Source: Enterobacter quasihormaechei
GTDB taxonomy: Bacteria; Pseudomonadota; Gammaproteobacteria; Enterobacterales; Enterobacteriaceae
Assembly: GCF_004331385.1 (NCBI RefSeq)
Contig: NZ_SJON01000008.1
Location: 1 to 64,000, forward strand
Length of the DNA: 64,000 nt
Direction of reading: 5' to 3'
Shown here: positions 21,553-33,886 of the stretch, in pieces
Layout of the letters: every line of letters begins with the position of its first letter
Position numbering within the stretch: position 1 is the stretch's first letter
Program-made: the position numbers and the translations under genes
The notes under the pieces: generated by a model
Told to the model about the DNA's origin: nothing
Seen by the model: only the letters and a program-made list of their open reading frames with translations
Databases searched by the model: none

Positions 21553-22422
21553 ATGTCTGCCAGACATCCGGTTATTGCCGTTACGGGTTCGAGCGGGGCG
21601 GGAACCACCACCACCAGCCTCGCCTTCCGCAAGATCTTCGCACAGCTGAATTTACGGGCGGCAGAGGTAGAGGGCGACAGCTTTCACCGCTACACGCGCC
21701 CGGAGATGGACATGGCCATCCGCAAGGCGCGCGATCTGGGTAAACACATCAGCTACTTTGGTCCGGAGGCGAATGACTTCGGCCTGCTGGAGCAAACCTT
21801 CCGCGAATACGGGCAAAGCGGCACCGGACAGTCCCGCAAGTATCTGCACACCTACGATGAAGCCGTTCCCTGGAACCAGGTACCCGGCACGTTCACGCCC
21901 TGGCAGCCGCTGCCGGAACCGACTGACGTGCTGTTTTACGAAGGGTTGCACGGCGGCGTGGTGACGCCTCAGCACGACGTGGCGCGCCACGTGGATTTGC
22001 TGGTAGGGGTGGTGCCGATTGTAAACCTTGAGTGGATCCAGAAGCTGACGCGCGACATCAGCGAGCGCGGCCACTCGCGTGAAGCGGTGATGGACTCGGT
22101 GGTGCGCTCCATGGAAGATTACATCAACTTCCTGACGCCACAGTTCTCCCGCACCCACATTAACTTCCAGCGCGTGCCCACCGTGGATACCTCTAACCCG
22201 TTCGCCGCGAAAAGCATTCCCTCGCTGGACGAAAGCTTTGTGGTGATCCACTTCCGCAACCTGGAAGGCATCGATTACCCCTGGCTGCTGGCGATGCTGC
22301 AAGGCTCGTTTATTTCGCACATGAATACGTTAGTGGTGCCGGGCGGAAAAATGGGGCTGGCGATGGAGCTGATCATGACGCCGCTGGTGCAGCGGCTGAT
22401 GGAAGGGAAGCAGATCGCGTGA
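21553..22422 (+). CDS. prkB: phosphoribulokinase-like protein PrkB
   Basis: 289 residues, phosphoribulokinase/uridine kinase superfamily. The P-loop reads GSSGAGTTTTS (residues 12-22): the usual Walker A lysine is replaced by threonine. This is also how I recall E. coli PrkB, so it is a family trait rather than damage. The organism has no Calvin cycle genes in view and the true substrate is unknown. Preceded by AGGGAG. It is convergent with yhfA across a BIME. Confidence 0.92.
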   Translation: MSARHPVIAVTGSSGAGTTTTSLAFRKIFAQLNLRAAEVEGDSFHRYTRPEMDMAIRKARDLGKHISYFGPEANDFGLLEQTFREYGQSGTGQSRKYLHTYDEAVPWNQVPGTFTPWQPLPEPTDVLFYEGLHGGVVTPQHDVARHVDLLVGVVPIVNLEWIQKLTRDISERGHSREAVMDSVVRSMEDYINFLTPQFSRTHINFQRVPTVDTSNPFAAKSIPSLDESFVVIHFRNLEGIDYPWLLAMLQGSFISHMNTLVVPGGKMGLAMELIMTPLVQRLMEGKQIA

Positions 22423-22429
22423 TTTTTTT

Positions 22430-22502
22430 GCCCGGTGGCGCTGCGCTTACCGGGCCTACGGTCATTCTTTTGTAGGGCGAGTCAGCGAAGCGCCACCCGC
22501 CA
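22430..22502. repeat. REP/BIME element between prkB and yhfA
   Basis: One unit reads TGCCCGGTGGCGCTGCGCTT with its CCGGGCCTAC arm; a second, degenerate opposed unit reads TGTAGGGCGAGTCAGCGAAG followed by CGCCACCCGCC. It fills the gap between the convergent stops of prkB and yhfA, the position typical of such repeats. Confidence 0.85.
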
Positions 22503-22507
22503 AAAGA

Positions 22508-22912
22508 TTAAGCCTCGATCACTTCATACGAATGGGTGATGTTTACCGCTTTCTCCAGCATCAACGCCACGGAGCAGTACTTCTCCGCTGAGAGATCCAC
22601 CGCGCGTGACACCGCCGCGTCTTTCAGCGCTTTCCCGGTGACAACAAAATGCAGATTGATGTGCGTGAACAGGCGTGGCGCCTCTTCGCGACGTTCTGAC
22701 GTCAGCTTCACTTCACAATCGGTCACGTCATGACGGCCTTTTTGCAGGATCGACACCACGTCGATCGCGCTGCATCCCCCTGCCGCCATCAGCACCATTT
22801 CCATCGGGCTTGGGGCTTTATCGCCTGAGTTACCGTCCATCAAAACCTGGTGCCCGGAGGCCGACTCGCCCAGGAACGTTAACCCTTCAACCCATTTCAC
22901 ACGCGCTTGCAT
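22508..22912 (-). CDS. yhfA: OsmC family protein YhfA
   Basis: 134 residues, OsmC/Ohr family, a dimeric peroxidase fold. A reactive cysteine lies in AAGGCSAIDVVSIL (about residue 48) and a second in EKYCSVALML (about residue 113). Peroxide reduction is the family activity; the physiological substrate is unknown. I use the ATG at 22912, spaced well from GGAG, rather than the GTG two codons upstream. Divergent from crp. Confidence 0.93.
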   Translation of the reverse strand: MQARVKWVEGLTFLGESASGHQVLMDGNSGDKAPSPMEMVLMAAGGCSAIDVVSILQKGRHDVTDCEVKLTSERREEAPRLFTHINLHFVVTGKALKDAAVSRAVDLSAEKYCSVALMLEKAVNITHSYEVIEA

Positions 22913-23030
22913 ATTCACTCACTCCAACGTTGCATTTTTTATGACAGATTACGTGTACGTTACATTTCTCGCAACGGAAGGCGACCTGCGTCATGCTGAA
23001 GCGAGACACCAGGAGACACGCAGCGAAAGC

Positions 23031-23082
23031 TATGCTAAAACACTCTGGATGCTACAGTAATACATTGACGTTACACATGTAT
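23031..23082 (+). promoter_or_regulatory. crp promoter -10 and downstream CRP palindrome
   Basis: The 311-bp yhfA-crp gap holds the stretch GCTATGCTAAAAC, matching the E. coli crp P1 -10 region (TATGCT at 23031-23036), and downstream an ATACAT / ATGTAT palindrome (23060-23082) where E. coli has an autoregulatory CRP site centred near +42. The coding start is about 190 bp from the -10, so crp has a long leader. Confidence 0.65.
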
Positions 23083-23223
23083 GCAGAGGACATCAAACTT
23101 TACTGGCTGCGAAACGTTACGACAGCCGACTTCCCAGGGTATGGGTAAGAATTCGATTGCAACCCCAGAGTCCGGATGCATCTTATGACTCTGGTGACAG
23201 CTTATAACAGAGGATAACAGCGC

Positions 23224-23856
23224 ATGGTGCTTGGCAAACCGCAAACAGACCCGACTCTCGAATGGTTCTTGTCTCATTGCCACATTCATAAGTACCCATC
23301 AAAGAGCACGCTGATTCACCAGGGTGAAAAAGCGGAAACGTTGTATTACATCGTTAAAGGCTCGGTGGCCGTGCTGATCAAAGATGAAGAAGGGAAAGAG
23401 ATGATCCTTTCTTATCTGAACCAGGGCGATTTTATCGGTGAACTGGGCCTGTTTGAAGAAGGCCAGGAACGTAGCGCCTGGGTTCGTGCAAAAACAGCAT
23501 GTGAAGTGGCTGAAATTTCTTACAAGAAATTCCGTCAGCTGATTCAGGTCAACCCTGACATCCTGATGCGTCTTTCTTCCCAGATGGCACGCCGTCTGCA
23601 AGTGACCTCTGAGAAGGTGGGTAACCTTGCTTTCCTGGACGTAACCGGTCGTATCGCGCAGACGCTGCTGAACCTGGCGAAACAGCCGGACGCCATGACC
23701 CACCCTGACGGTATGCAAATTAAAATTACCCGCCAGGAAATCGGTCAGATTGTCGGCTGCTCCCGTGAAACAGTGGGCCGTATCCTGAAGATGCTGGAAG
23801 ACCAGAACCTGATCTCCGCCCACGGTAAAACCATCGTGGTTTACGGGACCCGTTAA
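23224..23856 (+). CDS. crp: cAMP receptor protein
   Basis: 210 residues, essentially identical to E. coli CRP. The N-terminal cyclic nucleotide domain (about 1-135) has [20 protein letters not shown] and the cAMP contact [15 protein letters not shown]; the C-terminal winged helix-turn-helix (about 169-191) reads [19 protein letters not shown]. This dimeric global regulator activates secondary carbon genes when cAMP is high. Candidate target boxes in this window are near ppiA/tsgA, pckA and mdcA. Confidence 0.99.
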   Translation: MVLGKPQTDPTLEWFLSHCHIHKYPSKSTLIHQGEKAETLYYIVKGSVAVLIKDEEGKEMILSYLNQGDFIGELGLFEEGQERSAWVRAKTACEVAEISYKKFRQLIQVNPDILMRLSSQMARRLQVTSEKVGNLAFLDVTGRIAQTLLNLAKQPDAMTHPDGMQIKITRQEIGQIVGCSRETVGRILKMLEDQNLISAHGKTIVVYGTR

Positions 23857-23866
23857 TTCCGGTCAG

Positions 23867-23900
23867 ACGGCGTGCCGCCGCAGGGTGGCACGCCGTTTTT
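23867..23900 (+). terminator. rho-independent terminator after crp
   Basis: A 10-bp stem ACGGCGTGCC / GGCACGCCGT (23867-23876 and 23887-23896), a 10-nt loop and a T-run through 23900, starting 11 bp after the crp stop. yhfK begins 14 bp later, so some readthrough may feed it. Confidence 0.9.
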
Positions 23901-23913
23901 GTCTCTACTCCTC

Positions 23914-27289
<3,376 letters not shown>

Positions 27290-27305
27290 ACAAGGCAACA
27301 GATAT

Positions 27306-27869
27306 TCAGCGGTTGAGGAAATTCGCCAGCAGCGCGTGCCCCTGCTCGCTCAGGATGCTTTCCGGGTGGAACTGCACGCCTTCAAGATCCCAGTCCCGGT
27401 GACGAATGCCCATGATCTCCTGCGTCTCGCTCCAGGCGGTAACCTCAAAGCAGGCCGGGAGCGTCGGCGGATCGATCACCAGCGAATGGTAGCGCGTCAC
27501 GGTTAGCGGATTGTTGAGTCCTGAGAATACGCCCGTACCGGTGTGCGTGACCGGCGAGGTTTTACCGTGCATGACTTTCGCGGCACGGACAATGGTCGCG
27601 CCAAAAACCTGCGCAATGGCCTGATGGCCCAGGCAGACCCCCAGAATCGGCAGCCTGCCCGCGTAGTGGCGGATCGCCTCCAGGGAGACACCGGACTCCG
27701 ACGGGGTACACGGCCCCGGCGAAATCACGATTTTCCGGGGAGCCAGCGTGTCAATGTCTGCCAGCGCGATCTCGTCGTTACGGCGGACAACCACCTCTGC
27801 CCCCAGCTCACAAAAATACTGGTAAAGGTTCCAGGTAAAGGAATCGTAGTTATCAATCAGCAGAATCAT
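27306..27869 (-). CDS. pabA: aminodeoxychorismate synthase glutaminase component PabA
   Basis: 187 residues, class I glutamine amidotransferase. The catalytic triad is visible: Cys in GVCLGHQAI (about 79) and His/Glu in [10 protein letters not shown] (about 168/170). PabA supplies ammonia to PabB for 4-amino-4-deoxychorismate, the precursor of p-aminobenzoate and folate. It lies between the fic gene (30 bp upstream) and argD, the E. coli order. Confidence 0.98.
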   Translation of the reverse strand: MILLIDNYDSFTWNLYQYFCELGAEVVVRRNDEIALADIDTLAPRKIVISPGPCTPSESGVSLEAIRHYAGRLPILGVCLGHQAIAQVFGATIVRAAKVMHGKTSPVTHTGTGVFSGLNNPLTVTRYHSLVIDPPTLPACFEVTAWSETQEIMGIRHRDWDLEGVQFHPESILSEQGHALLANFLNR

Positions 27870-27899
27870 GGCGGCCCCCGAAAAAATTGCCGCCCTATT

Positions 27900-28484
27900 C
27901 TACTCAGATCCCCGCGCTTCGCTCACTACTTTAGCAAAGATGGCGTTCAGGGCGGCCAGATCCCCCGTCGCCCCGCTCTGGTTGGCGGCGGCCCAGTCGT
28001 CCGGGTCGATACCCTGCCAGTTCAGTACGTAACCCGCATGGATCGCCAGCTGTTCAAAGAAGATCCGCTGGGCCACGCCATTGCCGCTCATAAACGGATG
28101 TAGCATGTTGATTTCACAGTAGTAGTGACTCATTTTATCTGTGAAATCCTCTTTCGGAAGGCCGACCAGATATTTATCGGTTTCCAGCGAAGCCATCAGC
28201 TCATTCCCCACCTTCTCGATGTACTCGAAATGGCAAAAAGGAATGTCGCCTTTGGAAATATCGGCGGTGCGCAGCTCACCAGCCCCTTTCATTTCGTTGC
28301 GGAATAAATGGCGGTGAATAAGGCACAGATGGGGTAAACCCGGTGCAGAAGGCCCCAGTTCCAGCGTCTCAATATCGGGGTCAGCTGGACCCTTGCCTTT
28401 TTCAAGAAGGCGACTGGCCTGAAGATTGACGCTACGCTGTTGCTCCCAGAGTCGGGATTTTTGCTTGTCGGTGAGTTTTTTCAC
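27900..28484 (-). CDS. fic: hybrid YhfG-Fic protein (antitoxin N-terminus fused to Fic domain)
   Basis: 194 residues. The first 28 (MKKLTDKQKSRLWEQQRSVN...SRLLE) match the N-terminus of E. coli YhfG, the antitoxin normally encoded separately just upstream of fic. From about residue 38 the sequence matches Fic (IETLELGPSAPGLPHL onward) to the C-terminus. The first 45 or so residues of Fic and the second half of YhfG are absent. S24xxxE28 resembles the antitoxin motif (S/T)xxxE(G/N), though K29 replaces G/N. The Fic core H129-PF-M-S-GNG-V-AQR140 lacks the acidic residue (S133) and first arginine (V137) of active AMP-transferases. Start is GTG after GGGAGG. Activity is doubtful. Confidence 0.85.
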   Translation of the reverse strand: MKKLTDKQKSRLWEQQRSVNLQASRLLEKGKGPADPDIETLELGPSAPGLPHLCLIHRHLFRNEMKGAGELRTADISKGDIPFCHFEYIEKVGNELMASLETDKYLVGLPKEDFTDKMSHYYCEINMLHPFMSGNGVAQRIFFEQLAIHAGYVLNWQGIDPDDWAAANQSGATGDLAALNAIFAKVVSEARGSE

Positions 28485-28589
28485 TACGCCTCCCTGAATA
28501 GTCCGTTTGCCACAAGTATAAGCAGCAAAACGCGCTTTCGCTGGGAGGAGGGAAAGACACGGGCAGGATATGCCCGTGTGGAAGAACGA

Positions 28590-29171
<582 letters not shown>

Positions 29172-29304
29172 TTAACAAAGCGCAGTATAAAAAGCGAATG
29201 GCTTGATTCTAAAGAGCAGTATGAACCCAGACCAGTCTTTTACCTAATTTTACGAAATTGAAACAATTATTACCGCGCAAACGATTGTTCAGCACGCGAT
29301 AGAA

Positions 29305-29320
29305 TGTGATCTTTATCACG
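29305..29320. promoter_or_regulatory. CRP box between ppiA and tsgA
   Basis: TGTGA-TCTTTA-TCACG matches the CRP consensus in 9 of 10 positions. It lies 143 bp upstream of the ppiA ATG and 121 bp upstream of the tsgA ATG, so it could serve either or both divergent genes. Confidence 0.75.
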
Positions 29321-29440
29321 TTAAAGCCTGCAATTGTGCTCAAAATTTTCTTAAAAGATTTAATTAGATCACTTTCGCGACTAAAATCTGCCCGCTCAAA
29401 CGCAGTCCATGCGTTTTTCTTTACTTTTAACAGGCCAGAC

Positions 29441-30625
29441 ATGACTAACAGCAATCGCATCAAGCTCACATGGATCAGCTTCTTCTCTTACGCCCTGACC
29501 GGCGCGTTGGTGATCGTCACCGGGATGGTGATGGGTAATATCGCAGAGTATTTCCAGCTGCCCGTTTCCAGCATGAGTAACACCTTCACCTTCCTGAACG
29601 CGGGGATCCTGATCTCTATTTTCCTGAATGCCTGGCTGATGGAAATCGTGCCGCTGAAAACCCAGCTGCGCTTCGGCTTCGTGCTGATGGTTGCCGCCGT
29701 GGCGGGCCTGATGTTGAGCCACAGCATCGCCCTGTTCTCCGCCGCCATGTTCGTGCTGGGCCTGGTGAGCGGGATCACCATGTCGATCGGTACGTTCCTG
29801 ATCACCCATATGTATGAAGGCCGCCAGCGCGGCGCGCGTCTGCTGTTTACCGACTCCTTCTTCAGCATGGCCGGGATGATTTTCCCGATGGTCGCCGCGT
29901 ATCTTCTCGCGCGCAGCATTGAATGGTACTGGGTATACGCCTGTATCGGTCTGGTCTATGTCGCGATCTTCATTCTGACCTTCGGCTGTGACTTCCCGGT
30001 ACTCGGCAAAAAAGCGCAGACCACCTCAGAGCCGGTGGCGAAGGAAAAATGGGGTATCGGCGTGCTGTTCCTCTCCATTGCCGCCCTGTGCTACATCCTC
30101 GGTCAGCTGGGCTTTATCTCGTGGGTACCGGAATACGCAAAAGGTCTGGGCATGAGCCTGAACGACGCGGGCAAGCTGGTGAGCGATTTCTGGATGTCTT
30201 ACATGTTCGGCATGTGGGCCTTTAGCTTCATCCTGCGCTTCTTCGACCTGCAACGTATTCTGACCGTTCTGGCGGGTCTGGCGACCGTGCTGATGTATCT
30301 GTTTATCAACGGTTCCCCGGAGCATATGCCGTGGTTCATTCTGACCCTGGGCTTCTTCTCCAGCGCGATTTATACCTCGATCATCACCCTTGGCTCACTC
30401 CAGACCAAAGTGGCCTCGCCAAAGCTGGTGAACTTCGTGCTGACCTGCGGCACCATCGGCACCATGCTGACCTTCGTGGTCACTGGCCCGATCGTAGCGC
30501 ACAGCGGCCCGCTGGCGGCGCTGCATACCGCTAATGGTCTGTACGCCGTGGTGTTTATCATGTGCTTCGTGCTGGGCTTTGTGACCCGTCACCGCCAGCA
30601 CAATACGGCAACGGCTACCCACTAA
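29441..30625 (+). CDS. tsgA: MFS transporter TsgA
   Basis: 394 residues, major facilitator superfamily, about 12 membrane segments. It starts [21 protein letters not shown]; a longer frame from 29306 is leader sequence without homology. Named from a Salmonella tellurite/selenite resistance locus; the substrate is uncertain. Its terminator lies 10 bp beyond the stop, and nirB follows with its own promoter. Confidence 0.95.
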   Translation: MTNSNRIKLTWISFFSYALTGALVIVTGMVMGNIAEYFQLPVSSMSNTFTFLNAGILISIFLNAWLMEIVPLKTQLRFGFVLMVAAVAGLMLSHSIALFSAAMFVLGLVSGITMSIGTFLITHMYEGRQRGARLLFTDSFFSMAGMIFPMVAAYLLARSIEWYWVYACIGLVYVAIFILTFGCDFPVLGKKAQTTSEPVAKEKWGIGVLFLSIAALCYILGQLGFISWVPEYAKGLGMSLNDAGKLVSDFWMSYMFGMWAFSFILRFFDLQRILTVLAGLATVLMYLFINGSPEHMPWFILTLGFFSSAIYTSIITLGSLQTKVASPKLVNFVLTCGTIGTMLTFVVTGPIVAHSGPLAALHTANGLYAVVFIMCFVLGFVTRHRQHNTATATH

Positions 30626-30634
30626 TCGCCATCA

Positions 30635-30660
30635 CCCCTTTGCGTTCTGCAAAGGGGTTT
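30635..30660 (+). terminator. rho-independent terminator after tsgA
   Basis: Stem CCCCTTTGC / GCAAAGGGG (30635-30643 and 30649-30657), loop GTTCT, then only a short T-run (TTTC). Position right after the tsgA stop supports it. Confidence 0.8.
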
Positions 30661-30784
30661 CACCCTGCTCACCCGCTCTGACTGCCGATTCGTAAAAAAC
30701 CCCACTAAATTTGCGTAAAAAACAAGCAAGCACAAAAAACGAACAATATCCGCCACTTATAAAAATCCTGACAAATCATAGATA

Positions 30785-30800
30785 TACCCACTAAGGGGTA
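30785..30800 (+). promoter_or_regulatory. NarL/NarP 7-2-7 site of nirB
   Basis: TACCCAC-TA-AGGGGTA is a near-perfect inverted pair of TACYYMT heptamers with a 2-bp gap. Its centre is 28 bp upstream of the FNR box centre, exactly the -69.5 / -41.5 geometry of the E. coli nirB promoter. Confidence 0.9.
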
Positions 30801-30813
30801 GGTGCAGGCGTAT

Positions 30814-30827
30814 TTGATTTGCATCAA
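30814..30827 (+). promoter_or_regulatory. FNR box of nirB
   Basis: TTGAT-TTGC-ATCAA is a perfect FNR palindrome, consistent with anaerobic activation from a class II (-41.5) position. The transcription start would fall near 30862, about 24 bp before the nirB ATG. Confidence 0.93.
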
Positions 30828-30885
30828 TAAGTGCCTCTGCTGAATCGTTAAGGTAGGCAGTAATAGAAAAGAAATCGAGGCAAAA

Positions 30886-33429
30886 ATGAGCAAAGTCAGA
30901 CTCGCTATCATCGGTAACGGCATGGTCGGCCACCGCTTTATTGAGGATCTTCTCGATAAAGCCGATGCTGACCAGTTCGATATTACCGTGTTCTGTGAAG
31001 AACCCCGCAAGGCGTACGACCGTGTGCACCTGTCTTCCTACTTCTCCCACCATACCGCCGAAGAGCTCTCTCTGGTGCGCGACGGGTTCTACGAGAAGCA
31101 TGGCGTAAAAGTGCTGGTGGGCGAACGCGCTATCACCATCAACCGTCAGGAGAAAGTGATCCACTCCAGCGCCGGGCGTACGGTTTTTTACGATAAGCTG
31201 ATCATGGCGACTGGCTCGTATCCGTGGATCCCGCCGATTAAAGGGTCGGAAACCCAGGATTGCTTCGTTTACCGTACCATTGAAGACCTCAACGCCATTG
31301 AATCCTGCGCGCGTCGAAGCAAACGCGGTGCGGTTGTCGGCGGTGGTCTGCTGGGCCTGGAAGCGGCAGGCGCGCTGAAAAACCTCGGCGTTGAAACCCA
31401 CGTCATCGAATTTGCCCCGATGCTGATGGCGGAACAGCTGGACCACATGGGTGGCGATCAGCTACGCCGTAAAATCGAAAGCATGGGCGTGAAGGTTCAC
31501 ACCAGCAAAAACACCAAAGAGATCGTGCAGGAAGGTACCGAAGCGCGTAAAACCATGCGCTTTGCCGACGGCAGCGAGCTGGAAGTGGACTTCATCGTCT
31601 TCTCCACCGGTATTCGTCCACGCGACAAGCTCGCCACGCAGTGCGGCCTGGCCGTCGCCCAGCGCGGCGGGATCATGATCAACGATACCTGCCAGACCTC
31701 CGATCCGGATATCTACGCCATCGGCGAATGTGCCAGCTGGAATAACCGCGTGTACGGTCTGGTGGCGCCAGGGTACAAAATGGCGCAGGTTGCCGTTGAC
31801 CATATCCTCGGCAACGAAAACGCCTTTACCGGCGCAGACATGAGCGCCAAGCTGAAGCTGCTGGGCGTGGACGTAGGCGGCATTGGCGATGCGCATGGCC
31901 GCACTCCGAACTCCCGCAGCTACGTCTATCTGGACGAAAGCAAAGAGGTCTACAAACGCCTTATCGTCAGCCAGGACAACAAAACCCTGCTCGGTGCGGT
32001 GCTGGTGGGCGACACCAGCGACTTCGGTAACCTGCTCCAGCTGGTGCTGAACGCCATTGAGCTGCCGGAAAACCCGGACGCGCTGATCCTGCCGGCACAT
32101 GCCTCCAGCGGTAAACCGTCGATCGGCGTAGATAAACTGCCGGACAGCGCGCAGATTTGCTCCTGCTTCGACGTCACTAAAGGCATGCTGATCTCCGCCA
32201 TCAACAAAGGCTGCCACACCGTTGCGGCGCTGAAGGCCGAAACCAAAGCCGGTACCGGCTGCGGCGGCTGTATTCCGCTGGTCACGCAGGTGCTGAACGC
32301 TGAACTGGCGAAACAGGGCATCGAAGTGAACAACAACCTGTGCGAGCACTTCGCTTACTCTCGCCAGGAGCTGTATCACCTGATCCGTGTGGAAGGCATC
32401 AAATCCTTCGACGAGCTGCTGGAGAAACATGGCCAGGGCTACGGCTGTGAAGTGTGTAAGCCGACCGTCGGTTCCCTGCTGGCGTCCTGCTGGAACGAGT
32501 ATGTGCTCAAACCAGAGCACACCCCGCTTCAGGACACTAACGACAACTTCCTGGCCAATATTCAGAAAGACGGGACTTACTCGGTGATCCCGCGTTCTGC
32601 CGGAGGGGAAATTACTCCGGAAGGGCTGGTCGCCGTGGGCCGTATCGCCCGTGAGTTTAACCTGTACACCAAAATCACCGGTTCTCAGCGTATCGGCCTG
32701 TTTGGTGCGCAAAAAGATGATCTGCCGGAAATCTGGCGTCAGCTGATTGAAGCGGGCTTCGAAACCGGTCACGCGTATGCCAAAGCGCTGCGCATGGCGA
32801 AAACCTGCGTGGGCAGCACCTGGTGCCGCTACGGCGTAGGCGACAGCGTGGGCTTCGGCGTCGAGCTGGAAAACCGCTACAAAGGCATCCGTACTCCACA
32901 CAAAATGAAGTTCGGCGTCTCAGGCTGTACCCGTGAATGTGCGGAAGCGCAGGGTAAAGACGTGGGTATCATCGCCACCGAGAAAGGCTGGAACCTGTAC
33001 GTGTGCGGCAACGGCGGGATGAAACCTCGCCACGCGGATCTGCTGGCGGCGGATCTCGATCGCGATACGCTGATCAAGTATCTCGACCGCTTCATGATGT
33101 TCTACATTCGCACCGCCGATAAGCTGACCCGTACCGCGTCCTGGCTGGATAATCTCGAAGGCGGTATCGACTACCTGAAGTCGGTCATCATTGACGACAA
33201 GCTGGGTCTGAACGAACAGCTGGAGTCCGAGATGGCTCGCCTGCGCGAGGCGGTGATCTGCGAGTGGACCGAAACCGTGAACACGCCTGCGGCGCAGACT
33301 CGCTTCAAACACTTTATCAACAGCACCCAGCGCGACCCGAACGTGCAGGTGGTACCGGAGCGCGAACAGCATCGTCCTGCAACCCCGTATGAACGCATTC
33401 CTGTGATGCTGGTGGAGGAAAACGCATGA
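30886..33429 (+). CDS. nirB: NADH-dependent nitrite reductase large subunit NirB
   Basis: 847 residues. The N-terminal FAD/NADH domain (about 1-400) has GNGMVGHRF and VVGGGLLGLEAA. A central BFD-like [2Fe-2S] region follows (CSCFDVTKG ... GCGGC, about 423-465). The C-terminal sulfite/nitrite reductase domain has siroheme-[4Fe-4S] ligands in CVGSTWC and GVSGCTRECAEAQGKD (about 640-690). The cytoplasmic enzyme reduces nitrite to ammonium with NADH. A GAGG ribosome site precedes the ATG. nirD overlaps by 4 bp. Confidence 0.98.
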   Translation: MSKVRLAIIGNGMVGHRFIEDLLDKADADQFDITVFCEEPRKAYDRVHLSSYFSHHTAEELSLVRDGFYEKHGVKVLVGERAITINRQEKVIHSSAGRTVFYDKLIMATGSYPWIPPIKGSETQDCFVYRTIEDLNAIESCARRSKRGAVVGGGLLGLEAAGALKNLGVETHVIEFAPMLMAEQLDHMGGDQLRRKIESMGVKVHTSKNTKEIVQEGTEARKTMRFADGSELEVDFIVFSTGIRPRDKLATQCGLAVAQRGGIMINDTCQTSDPDIYAIGECASWNNRVYGLVAPGYKMAQVAVDHILGNENAFTGADMSAKLKLLGVDVGGIGDAHGRTPNSRSYVYLDESKEVYKRLIVSQDNKTLLGAVLVGDTSDFGNLLQLVLNAIELPENPDALILPAHASSGKPSIGVDKLPDSAQICSCFDVTKGMLISAINKGCHTVAALKAETKAGTGCGGCIPLVTQVLNAELAKQGIEVNNNLCEHFAYSRQELYHLIRVEGIKSFDELLEKHGQGYGCEVCKPTVGSLLASCWNEYVLKPEHTPLQDTNDNFLANIQKDGTYSVIPRSAGGEITPEGLVAVGRIAREFNLYTKITGSQRIGLFGAQKDDLPEIWRQLIEAGFETGHAYAKALRMAKTCVGSTWCRYGVGDSVGFGVELENRYKGIRTPHKMKFGVSGCTRECAEAQGKDVGIIATEKGWNLYVCGNGGMKPRHADLLAADLDRDTLIKYLDRFMMFYIRTADKLTRTASWLDNLEGGIDYLKSVIIDDKLGLNEQLESEMARLREAVICEWTETVNTPAAQTRFKHFINSTQRDPNVQVVPEREQHRPATPYERIPVMLVEENA

Positions 33430-33752
33430 GCCAGTGGGTAAACATCTGCAACATTAACGACATTCTGCCAGCAACCGGCGTCTGTGCTTTGCTGGGTAAC
33501 GAGCAGGTGGCGATTTTCCGCCCTCGCCACGATGAACAGGTCTTTGCCATCAGCAATATCGACCCGTTCTTTGAGGCCAGCGTGCTCTCCCGCGGACTGA
33601 TTGCCGAGCACCAGGGCGACCTGTGGGTCGCCAGCCCGCTGAAAAAGCAGCGCTTCCGCTTAACCGACGGGCGCTGCATGGAAGACGAAAGCTTCTCTGT
33701 GAAGCACTACGACGTCCGCGTGAAGGACGGCGAGGTGCAGCTGAAAGCGTAA
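33426..33752 (+). CDS. nirD: nitrite reductase small subunit NirD
   Basis: 108 residues, Rieske-like fold but without the Cys-His pairs needed for an iron-sulfur cluster, as usual in enterobacterial NirD. It pairs with NirB for cytoplasmic nitrite reduction. The start overlaps the nirB stop (ATGA). In E. coli nirC follows; here cysG comes 134 bp later and nirC is absent. Confidence 0.96.
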   Translation: MSQWVNICNINDILPATGVCALLGNEQVAIFRPRHDEQVFAISNIDPFFEASVLSRGLIAEHQGDLWVASPLKKQRFRLTDGRCMEDESFSVKHYDVRVKDGEVQLKA

Positions 33753-33886
33753 CCCTCCGCCTTTCCAATAGGAAAGGCTTATGACCTCTTGTGGGTAGCA
33801 GCAGGAAAAACCGTATGTTCTGTACGATCCCTGCTGTTATCCTGACGTCAATTCTTCCCCCGCCATGAATGCTGTGAGGTAACGTC
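33753..33886 (+). other. nirD-cysG gap lacking nirC, with hairpin
   Basis: 134 bp in the place where E. coli has the roughly 800-bp nitrite channel gene nirC. It holds a small hairpin CCTTTCC / GGAAAGG (33760-33766 and 33771-33777) just after the nirD stop; no T-run follows. No remnant of nirC coding sequence is recognisable. It presumably holds the cysG promoter or lets nirBD transcripts continue into cysG. Confidence 0.75.

Noticed and set aside
29209-29469. 86-codon minus-strand frame between ppiA and tsgA
   Set aside because: It spans the CRP box and divergent promoters and resembles no protein.
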